From positions 1 through 8,783 of the forward strand of contig PWWM01000225.1 of the NCBI GenBank assembly GCA_003561495.1: a stretch of DNA of 8,783 nt, written 5' to 3'. The notes beneath the pieces were generated by a model. It saw only the letters and a program-made list of their open reading frames with translations. It was not told the DNA's origin and did no database searches. Shown piece after piece: positions 1 through 5,417 of this stretch (within the stretch, counting starts at the first letter, position 1; the number at the start of each line of letters is the position of its first letter). This stretch comes from Gammaproteobacteria bacterium. GTDB taxonomy: Bacteria; Pseudomonadota; Gammaproteobacteria; Xanthomonadales; Wenzhouxiangellaceae. The translations under genes were made by a program, and so were the position numbers.

Positions 1-196
1 GGGTCTGGAAAAAGTTTCGCAGGATCACTCTTTTGCCCAGCTGACCGGCGCTGACAATCGCATTGAAATTCGCAGTGACTGCTACCGCGAATCGCCGCTG
101 GTGGTCCAGGGCCCGGGTGCCGGGATGGAAGTCACGGCACTGGCGCTGTGGAGTGGGTTGCAACGGATCAGCGAATACGCGGAATCCGACTGCTGA
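1..196 (+). CDS. Homoserine dehydrogenase, C-terminal end (partial, 5' end outside window)
   Basis: Reading from base 2, an open frame of 64 codons runs to TGA at 194-196. Homoserine dehydrogenase reduces aspartate semialdehyde to homoserine with NAD(P)H in the cytoplasm, the branch point to threonine and methionine. The visible piece carries two signatures of the extreme C-terminus of this family: DHSFAQLTGADNRIEI, matching the family's 'HPF..L.G.DN' segment, and SPLVVQGPGAGMEVTA, matching 'PLVV.GPGAG.EVTA'. About 20 residues follow, as is usual. Whether the protein is a monofunctional dehydrogenase or the bifunctional aspartokinase-homoserine dehydrogenase (ThrA type) cannot be decided, because the N-terminal part lies outside the window. 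The last 29 bp overlap the end of the convergent response-regulator gene. The family assignment is firm; the subtype is open. Confidence 0.88.
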   Translation, partial: GLEKVSQDHSFAQLTGADNRIEIRSDCYRESPLVVQGPGAGMEVTALALWSGLQRISEYAESDC

Positions 197-1091
197 GGTC
201 AAACAAGCCGTGGGCCGCCGAAAGCAGTTCAGCCGGGGACTGATCGGTATTGAGCTTGGGAAACTGAATGCCGAAACGAGCCGACAGTTCGAGTTCCTGA
301 CTGGCAAAGCGGACCCTGGCGCCGGCCAGAGAGCGCCGCAGACGGCTGACCAGGGTGCGGGCAGCGGACTTGTGGGTGCCCATCAGAATGATGCTGTAGA
401 GGTCATCACCGGTGCGGTGCAATGAATCTTCCTGGCGTAATTCGCGGTGGAGGAAATAACGCAGGTTGCGCATTACCGCTTCGGCCCAGGTCTTGCCGTA
501 CTGCCGAGTCAGGAAGGCATAGTTGTTGAGCTTGATGTGCATCAGCGCCAGGTCCAGGTTCTGTCGCAGGTGAAAACTGAAAGCCTGCTCAATTCGCAGG
601 TAGTAGTAATCGGGTTCGGGAACGTTGCTCAGCAGGCCGGACTCGGGGGGATAGTCTGCATCGTTGGTGATCAGGCTGGTTTGCGGCAACTCACCATCCA
701 GGTGAACACGCAACGCCCCGGTCAGGTCATCGGCGCTGAATGGTTTGGGGATGAAAGCCGTGGCCCCGGCCTCCATGGCTTTTTCCCGTGCCCGGGCCTC
801 CTCGGCGCCAGTGACGACCAGAACGGGCAACTCCCGGATGCGGTTCTTGCGACTGCCGCGAATGCTGCGAATCAACTCGTGACCATCCATGACCGGCATC
901 ATCAGGTCGGTAAAAACCAGGTCGATGCGACGTTTCCGGGTCAGGATCCGCCAGGCATCCTCGCCGTTCTCGGCCAGCATCAGGTGGCAGTGTTCGGACA
1001 GGAACTTGTCACCGGCATAGCGCATCAGGCGTGAGTCATCCACGAACAGGACATGCCTGGATGTCGGTACCTGGTTCTTGGCTTCCAGCAT
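168..1091 (-). CDS. Orphan response regulator: receiver domain plus degenerate GGDEF-like domain
   Basis: The product has 307 residues from the preferred ATG. Residues about 12-130 form a CheY-like receiver domain: acidic pair in FVDDSR (D18, D19), phospho-acceptor Asp62 in VFTDLMMPVMDG, the conserved Thr94 in LVVTGAE and Lys116 in FIPKPF. A linker of about 35 residues follows. Residues about 165-300 resemble a GGDEF diguanylate cyclase fold (MHIKLNNYAF like 'LDIDHFK..ND', then HRTGDDLYSIILMG where 'RYGGDEFAIILP' would stand). The signature is TGDDL instead of GGDEF, so cyclase activity is unlikely; a sensory or protein-binding role is inferred. An in-frame ATG at 1170-1172 would add 27 residues, but the ATG at 1089-1091 has AGGGA five bases upstream and puts the receiver at the usual distance from the N-terminus. 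No histidine kinase is adjacent. It lies downstream of imuB on the same strand, 153 bp away. Confidence 0.85.
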   Translation of the reverse strand: MLEAKNQVPTSRHVLFVDDSRLMRYAGDKFLSEHCHLMLAENGEDAWRILTRKRRIDLVFTDLMMPVMDGHELIRSIRGSRKNRIRELPVLVVTGAEEARAREKAMEAGATAFIPKPFSADDLTGALRVHLDGELPQTSLITNDADYPPESGLLSNVPEPDYYYLRIEQAFSFHLRQNLDLALMHIKLNNYAFLTRQYGKTWAEAVMRNLRYFLHRELRQEDSLHRTGDDLYSIILMGTHKSAARTLVSRLRRSLAGARVRFASQELELSARFGIQFPKLNTDQSPAELLSAAHGLFDLSSRIPRIR

Positions 1092-1096
1092 GGGTT

Positions 1097-1101
1097 TCCC
1101 T
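1097..1101 (-). promoter_or_regulatory. Ribosome binding site supporting the downstream start of the response regulator
   Basis: On the minus strand the sequence AGGGA lies five bases before the ATG at 1091-1089. The alternative ATG at 1172 has no comparable purine-rich site. This decides the start choice used here, although both starts remain possible. Confidence 0.45.
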
Positions 1102-1186
1102 GTCCACTTGCCGCCATCAAACCCCGTCAGGGGGCGCCCCAACCGAGTGAAATCGCATGACATCATCGCCATGATCCCAAGTGTTC

Positions 1187-1215
1187 ATTGTGCGTTAAAT
1201 CAGGGTCTTGTTCAA
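1187..1215 (-). promoter_or_regulatory. Candidate sigma-70 promoter for the response regulator
   Basis: Minus strand: TTGAAC (1215-1210) as the -35, a 17-base spacer, and CACAAT (1192-1187) as the -10. Each hexamer matches 4 of 6 consensus positions. Transcription would begin near 1180, giving a leader of about 90 bases before the ATG at 1091 and leaving the alternative ATG at 1172 almost leaderless, which also favours the shorter protein. The leader contains a GC-rich inverted repeat (plus-strand CCCC-GTCA-GGGG at 1122-1133, and GGGGCGCCCC at 1131-1140). It is a pattern-based prediction only. Confidence 0.35.
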
Positions 1216-1244
1216 GTAGACAAAAAAAACTATTCCGGTCGGGG

Positions 1245-2660
1245 TCATTCAAACAAGCCATGGATGAACCAGCCAACCCGCGGCTTGTATTCCCTGAAAA
1301 TCCATAGTCGTCGCTGGTGCCGGTCGCGGGCAATCCAGTAATCACGTCGACAGTCCTGGCCGTCCCACCAGCCGGCCTCAATGCGTTCCGGCCCTTCTTC
1401 CAAATAAATATGCTCGGGTTTGCAGGGACGTGGCTCGGGCAGCAGCCAGGTCGGGCGCGGGCGTTGCTCCTGACAGGCCGAGCTGTTGCCGGGACTGACC
1501 CAGGACCAGGATTTTTCAGGACGATGATCCGAATGCGCCGCCAGGCCGGCCAGCCCGTCTTCGCCCAGTCTTGCCCCCAGACGATCGAGCAGGGCCGGCC
1601 AGGCATCGGCGCGGTTGTGGGTGCTGAACAGGTCGGCCTGGAGTGGACGGTGCTGGTCGGTGCTGTCGGCCTTCACGGCAATGGCATCGACGGCGGCCGG
1701 CAGGTGAATCTGCTCGAGCTTCAGGCCGATCAATTCCAAGAGACGCTCGTCATCGAAGCCCGGGCGCGCCAGTGACACCCGGAAGGACAGGGGGGATCCT
1801 CCATCCTCGCGCTCCAGTGAGACTTTCCGGCCGGTCAGGGCCTGGTCACGCACCCGCAGCCAGTCTCCGAGCCGACCGAGCATGCGCCTGAACACGAACA
1901 CCAGGGCGCTGACCTCATCGCTGGCCGTCGGCAGCTCCAGGCGCAGGGAGAATCGCTGTGCCGGCATCCAGTGGGCCAGCGGTGTTTCCAGATGGCCATG
2001 GATCTGATCCAGGTAGTGATTCAGGGATGGCCCGAAACGCCGTGCCCGTTCGGCTGTCGGCAGCTTCATCAACTCGGCGACCGTCTTGACGCCACAGCCG
2101 GACAGCAGATCGGCCCGCTCCGGTTCCAGTGCCAGCCGGTTGATGGACAAGCCGGCCAGTTGCCGGTGCAGTTCGGCCAGGGTTGGAGCCCGGTGTCCAA
2201 GTCGCGACAACAGGCGCGCGGCAGCCGGCACCGGCGCCAGCCCCAGGCGCACTGCAATTCCCCGGTGGTGAAGTTGTTCGGTCAGTGCCTCCAGCAATGC
2301 CGCGATGCTGCCGCGCAGACGCCGGCTACCGGCAACCTCAAGCACGATACCGTCCGGTGGTGCCAGCGCGACCTGGTGGCTGAAGTCGTAGCCGATCAGC
2401 GCAACCTGCTCGAGCACTTGTCGTTCGGCGCGTTGATTGCGGGCATGGCTTTGCAGGCAGGGCAGGATCGCCAATGCCGCCGCCAGGCGTTGGCCGGGCC
2501 GAACCCCTTGTTCCAGCGCCGGATGGTTGGCCTGGACAATCCGCGCCTGGCCACGCACCTGTTCATGCACCGCCACCGGCTCGTTGCCGGCTATCATCTG
2601 CCCGATCGCATCCAGCGCCAGCGCCGGGCAATGAACCCCGGCCCATAGAGACTGTTTCAC
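1245..2660 (-). CDS. imuB: ImuB, catalytically inactive Y-family DNA polymerase homologue (translesion synthesis)
   Basis: The product has 471 residues from the GTG at 2660-2658. In known systems ImuB is the adaptor of the SOS mutasome: it binds the beta sliding clamp and brings in ImuA and the error-prone polymerase DnaE2. The N-terminus (SLWAGVHCPALALDAI) is typical of ImuB. The metal-binding acidic residues of active Y polymerases are missing: no 'DxD' at the start, and IVLEVAGSRR (105-114) stands where 'SIDE' would be. A helix-hairpin-helix-like SGCGVKTVAELMKLP lies at about 187-201. QADLF at 341-345 fits the beta-clamp pentapeptide. The C-terminal ImuB-specific block includes GPERIEAGWWDG, RRDYW and GWFIHGLF. 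Length is normal for the family. GTG at 2660 is preferred over an in-frame GTG at 2678 because GGAG sits eight bases upstream. Neither imuA nor dnaE2 is adjacent: upstream is a divergent CPXCG gene, downstream a response regulator. Confidence 0.92.
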   Translation of the reverse strand: MKQSLWAGVHCPALALDAIGQMIAGNEPVAVHEQVRGQARIVQANHPALEQGVRPGQRLAAALAILPCLQSHARNQRAERQVLEQVALIGYDFSHQVALAPPDGIVLEVAGSRRLRGSIAALLEALTEQLHHRGIAVRLGLAPVPAAARLLSRLGHRAPTLAELHRQLAGLSINRLALEPERADLLSGCGVKTVAELMKLPTAERARRFGPSLNHYLDQIHGHLETPLAHWMPAQRFSLRLELPTASDEVSALVFVFRRMLGRLGDWLRVRDQALTGRKVSLEREDGGSPLSFRVSLARPGFDDERLLELIGLKLEQIHLPAAVDAIAVKADSTDQHRPLQADLFSTHNRADAWPALLDRLGARLGEDGLAGLAAHSDHRPEKSWSWVSPGNSSACQEQRPRPTWLLPEPRPCKPEHIYLEEGPERIEAGWWDGQDCRRDYWIARDRHQRRLWIFREYKPRVGWFIHGLFE

Positions 2661-2668
2661 TGCATCGA

Positions 2669-2672
2669 CTCC
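2669..2672 (-). promoter_or_regulatory. Ribosome binding site fixing the GTG start of imuB
   Basis: Minus-strand GGAG, eight bases before the GTG at 2660-2658. An ATG between them is out of frame and meets TGA after one codon, so it is not the start. The in-frame GTG at 2678 lies upstream of this site. Confidence 0.6.
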
Positions 2673-2698
2673 AATCACCGAAAAGTCCCGAAATTACA

Positions 2699-2720
2699 TA
2701 ACTATAATAATATATAGTTA
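2699..2720. promoter_or_regulatory. Perfect inverted repeat between imuB and the CPXCG gene: candidate operator
   Basis: The sequence reads TAACTATA-N6-TATAGTTA, a perfect 8+8 bp inverted repeat with an ATAATA centre. It is 22 bp long and all A/T except one C and one G, in a GC-rich window. A perfect -10 hexamer for the plus strand, TATAAT, lies inside it at 2703-2708. The minus strand also shows -10-like hexamers here (TATAGT, TATTAT), about 40-50 bases before the imuB start. The shape and size fit a dimeric repressor site. LexA is the obvious candidate because imuB genes are normally SOS-controlled, but the sequence is not the E. coli CTGT-N8-ACAG box, so the identity of the protein is an inference. 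No good -35 was found in either direction. Confidence 0.55.
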
Positions 2721-2734
2721 ATGGCCGTGCTCAG

Positions 2735-2747
2735 CCGCATGGTGCGG
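2735..2747 (+). other. Small perfect hairpin in the CPXCG gene leader
   Basis: The sequence CCGCA-TGG-TGCGG forms a perfect 5-bp stem with a 3-base loop. If transcription starts downstream of the TATAAT at 2703-2708, it lies in the 5' leader about 33 bases before the ATG at 2780. There is no T-run after it, so it is not a terminator. A function is not evident. Confidence 0.25.
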
Positions 2748-2779
2748 TAGGATCGTAGTCAGTCTTGATTGGGAACAAC

Positions 2780-2959
2780 ATGATGGAGATGCTGGAACTG
2801 GATTGCCCCTGGTGCGGCGAGCCCAATGAATTGCCGCTGGAGCCTCAGGAATTGGGCCAGCAGGTCCTGATGGACTGCCGTGTCTGCTGTCGACCGATCG
2901 AGATCGATCTGCCCGATCATCCTGATGGCCAGCCCATCGTGCGCGGCGAGGGGCAATAG
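2780..2959 (+). CDS. CPXCG-motif cysteine-rich small protein
   Basis: The product has 59 residues from the ATG at 2780. Two cysteine pairs are visible, CPWCG near the N-terminus and CRVCCRP about 25 residues later, followed by an acidic tail. This is the pattern of the short 'CPXCG motif-containing cysteine-rich protein' family of proteobacteria (about 55-65 residues), thought to fold as a zinc ribbon; its function is not known. An in-frame TTG at 2765 would add five residues. The ATG at 2780 (or the next codon, also ATG) is preferred because GGGA lies just upstream and the length fits the family. It is divergent from imuB and shares the palindromic intergenic region with it; the efflux operon begins 84 bp downstream on the same strand, so co-transcription with it is possible. 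Confidence 0.82.
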   Translation: MMEMLELDCPWCGEPNELPLEPQELGQQVLMDCRVCCRPIEIDLPDHPDGQPIVRGEGQ

Positions 2960-2967
2960 TCCGGACC

Positions 2968-2998
2968 GTGACATCCTATATCTGCAAACCCTTATACT
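2968..2998 (+). promoter_or_regulatory. Possible promoter for the efflux operon
   Basis: In the 84-bp gap before the TolC-like gene, GTGACA (2968-2973, 5 of 6 to TTGACA) and TATACT (2993-2998, 5 of 6 to TATAAT) are separated by 19 bases, longer than the optimal 17. Transcription would start near 3006. No clear operator repeat was seen beside it. Confidence 0.35.
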
Positions 2999-3043
2999 CT
3001 GGAATCAACACGTCGCCGAACGACTGTCTGGAGAGTTCTACCA

Positions 3044-4348
3044 ATGACTTCCATCCATCGGCACCTGCTGATTCCGATGATCTTCCTGTTGCCGGTTTCA
3101 TTGTCTGCAAGTCCAGAGCCCCTTTCACAGGCCGACTCGCTGGTCTCGGTCTGGGCCGCGAGTCGGGACAATCAGCCGCTTTACCTGGCCGGCCGGCTCC
3201 AGGCTGAGGCCGACCAGGCGGAACTTCAGGCCCACCGGCGCAGTAAGCTGCCCGAGTTGCGCCTGGAGGCCGGAGGCGATTACGGCCAACGCGCCAGGCC
3301 GGGTGAGGAGCGTGACCAGGGGCTGGCCGGACGCGGAGAAATACTCGCTCAAGTCAACTGGAGTCTGCTCGAAAGTGGCCGAGATTCCCGCGAGCGTGCG
3401 CTGGCGCTGGCCGGCAAGGGCACACTGTCGCGCCAGGCTGCCCAGGACCTGGTTTTCAGGGCCGATGTGGCGCGTCACTACGTTGAAGCGGCGATCAAGC
3501 AGGAGCGACTGGCTGTTCTGACCACTGCTGAACCCGGATTCCAGGCTTTGGCCAATGCCCTGGAGCGCCGGGTCAGCGAGGGCGTGGAGCCGGCCGGTCG
3601 TCGCGCGCGCATCGAACAGGCCGAGGCGCGCCGGGCGGCCACTATTCAAGAGGCCGAGGATGCTGCAGGTGCCGGCGGCGCCAAGCTGGCGCTATTGACC
3701 GGTCGGGCTGAAGTGACTCCGATGCCGCCGAAGCTGAGTGCGCCGGAGACCAAGCCGGAGATTGATTGGATCGATAGCCCGCAACTGGCGGTGCTGGACT
3801 GGCAGGTGGAACAGCAGCGCGCCGAGGCGGAAACGCTCAGCCGGACGGATCGCTGGAGTCTGGATTTCGTTGGCCAGGCGGGGCCGTATTTTTCCAACGC
3901 TTTCGATGGCGCACTGGAGCAGGAGTATTTTGCCGGACTGCGTTTTTCATTCTCGCCGGACTGGGCCGGCGTCAATCGAGCCCGTGCCAATGCCGAATAT
4001 CGCCGGGCGCGGGCCACGGAAGCCGAGCGAGCCAGCCTGCATGACGATCTGCAACGCCGTTCCGCGGAGTTGGCCGACCTGTTGCACTTGCTCGATGATC
4101 GCCGGATCGGGCGGGAGGAGGTGCTGGCGAAGGCCAGGGCCAGTGAACATGCAGAAAAGGTGCGCTGGCGCGAGGGGGTGGGCGATTGGTCTGCACTCTA
4201 CTCGGCCAGGGAAGATTGGGTGGCCGCGCAACTGGATGAGCTCGAATGGCGACTGGAGATGGCGTTGAAGCTGATCGAATACGCCGAGATCAGCAACCGA
4301 CTCGAGGAGTTGCCCGCCTGGCTGGGTCAGGAGGGCTCGGCGCCATGA
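3044..4348 (+). CDS. TolC-like outer-membrane channel of a tripartite efflux pump
   Basis: The product has 434 residues. The outer-membrane factor forms a trimeric channel that lets the pump expel substrate directly outside the cell. A Sec signal peptide covers roughly residues 1-23 (basic MTSIHRH, hydrophobic LLIPMIFLLPVSL, small residues SAS near the cleavage point); there is no lipobox cysteine. The mature part is rich in long, Ala/Glu/Arg-rich amphipathic helices in two similar halves (about 30-220 and 235-425). This is the layout of the outer membrane efflux protein family, with short beta-strand stretches such as EILAQVNWSLLESGRD and YFAGLRFSFSPDWAG. Length is normal. GGAGAG at 3030-3035 lies eight bases before the ATG. 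The stop overlaps the next gene's start (ATGA at 4345-4348), implying translational coupling. The order channel-adaptor-pump is that of czcCBA-type operons, but no metal-binding His or Met clusters are seen. Confidence 0.87.
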   Translation: MTSIHRHLLIPMIFLLPVSLSASPEPLSQADSLVSVWAASRDNQPLYLAGRLQAEADQAELQAHRRSKLPELRLEAGGDYGQRARPGEERDQGLAGRGEILAQVNWSLLESGRDSRERALALAGKGTLSRQAAQDLVFRADVARHYVEAAIKQERLAVLTTAEPGFQALANALERRVSEGVEPAGRRARIEQAEARRAATIQEAEDAAGAGGAKLALLTGRAEVTPMPPKLSAPETKPEIDWIDSPQLAVLDWQVEQQRAEAETLSRTDRWSLDFVGQAGPYFSNAFDGALEQEYFAGLRFSFSPDWAGVNRARANAEYRRARATEAERASLHDDLQRRSAELADLLHLLDDRRIGREEVLAKARASEHAEKVRWREGVGDWSALYSAREDWVAAQLDELEWRLEMALKLIEYAEISNRLEELPAWLGQEGSAP

Positions 4349-5415
4349 GTATGCCCGGAGAAAGCCGGGAGAACTCAATCCACCGGAATCACGTGTTTGT
4401 AGCTTTCCTGACCCTGTTTGCAGGGTTGTCGCTGATCGGTTGCCAGGGCGATGACACGTCGTCGGGCGCCACCAGCCTGCCCGAGGTGGCGGTTGTGGAA
4501 GTCCGGCCGGTGGTGATCGAGACTCGCCGCAACTGGGCCGGGACGCTGCAGCCCATGCAGGTGCTGGCCGTGAGCGCATCGGAGTCCGGCGAGATCGTCG
4601 AATTGCTGATTGATGATGGAGAGCCGGTTGAGCGAGGCCAACCACTGGCACGAATCGATGGTCCGGAACTCAGCGCCAGGCGCCAGGTATTGCGCCAGCG
4701 CCGCGATACGGTTGCCGAGGACCTTGAACGCTGGAAGCGCCTGGCTGCGGTCGATGCCGCCGGGGCCGGCGAGGTGGAGGCGGCCAGGCTGCGTCTGCTG
4801 GAAGTCGAGGAGACGCTGGCTGAACTGGAGGAGCGCGAAAAGGCCGCCGAGTTGCGTGCACCGGCCACGGGTCGGGTAGTGGGTCTGGACGTGGCCACGG
4901 GCTCGCGGGTCGAGCGCGGTGATGTGCTCATGCGAGTCGAATCCGTCGACAGTCTTGGTGTGCGTCTGGTATTGCCGGCTGCCGAGGCTGCGTATCTTGA
5001 ACACTCGGATCGCCTGCGACTGGAAGAGCGGACTGGCAACGGTGAATTGACGGTGGCGCGCATCGTTACTTATCGCGCCGATGAGTTGCCGCGAGGTTTC
5101 GTCGCCGCCGATCTGCGGGTCGAGGGCGAGCGGGTTGCCTGGCCGCGTGATGTGGTGCTTCGCTATGTTGACGAGGACGAAGGTCTGGTTGTGCCCTGGA
5201 CGGCGGTGGCCCGTGACGATGACCACCACTGGGTCGCCCGGGTGGTCGGTGATCCGGCCGAGATCGAGCGGGTCGAGGTGAGCACCGGTCGTGGTCGGGC
5301 CGATGGTATCGAGATTGTCGAAGGGCTCACGGCCGGTGACCGGATCCTGCGCCACGAACCGCGTGCCCACCAGGCGGGCCAGCGCGTCCGGGTCCGCAGC
5401 ACGGGTCAGGACTGA
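4345..5415 (+). CDS. RND efflux periplasmic adaptor subunit (HlyD/AcrA-type membrane fusion lipoprotein)
   Basis: The product has 356 residues. The adaptor bridges the inner-membrane pump and the outer-membrane channel. A hydrophobic stretch (VFVAFLTLFAGLSLIG) ends in a lipobox-like LIGC with Cys33, so the mature protein of about 324 residues is probably lipid-anchored. After it come the first half of the lipoyl-like domain (about 73-105, with SGEIVELLIDDGEPVERGQ), a short helical hairpin (106-168), the second lipoyl half (169-198, LRAPATGRVVGLDVATGSRV), a beta-barrel (about 204-283) and a membrane-proximal domain (284-352, with EIVEGLTAGDRIL). The frame stays open upstream to 4246, but the ATG at 4345 is chosen because the signal sequence follows it directly, AGGAGG lies ten bases upstream, and it overlaps the preceding stop. 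The next gene begins two bases after its stop. Confidence 0.9.
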   Translation: MSMPGESRENSIHRNHVFVAFLTLFAGLSLIGCQGDDTSSGATSLPEVAVVEVRPVVIETRRNWAGTLQPMQVLAVSASESGEIVELLIDDGEPVERGQPLARIDGPELSARRQVLRQRRDTVAEDLERWKRLAAVDAAGAGEVEAARLRLLEVEETLAELEEREKAAELRAPATGRVVGLDVATGSRVERGDVLMRVESVDSLGVRLVLPAAEAAYLEHSDRLRLEERTGNGELTVARIVTYRADELPRGFVAADLRVEGERVAWPRDVVLRYVDEDEGLVVPWTAVARDDDHHWVARVVGDPAEIERVEVSTGRGRADGIEIVEGLTAGDRILRHEPRAHQAGQRVRVRSTGQD

Positions 5416-5417
5416 GC

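Noticed and set aside
447..1034. A 195-codon plus-strand open frame opposite the response regulator
   Set aside because: It is Val/Gln/Gly-rich shadow sequence, while the minus-strand receiver motifs are clear.
1092..1180. A riboswitch in the response-regulator leader, such as a c-di-GMP type
   Set aside because: The leader has a GC-rich inverted repeat but lacks the conserved segments of the c-di-GMP-I aptamer, and no other known aptamer was recognised.
1221..1244. A run of eight T on the minus strand just after imuB, as a possible terminator
   Set aside because: No stable GC-rich hairpin could be drawn directly before the T-run, so intrinsic termination is not supported.
1163..1606. A minus-strand open frame in another frame across the end of imuB
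   Set aside because: It is Arg/Pro-rich shadow; the imuB frame carries the conserved C-terminal block in the same stretch.
4375..5370. A 331-codon minus-strand open frame opposite the adaptor gene
   Set aside because: It has a His/Gln/Arg-rich composition without a domain, and the sense-strand adaptor has full domain structure.
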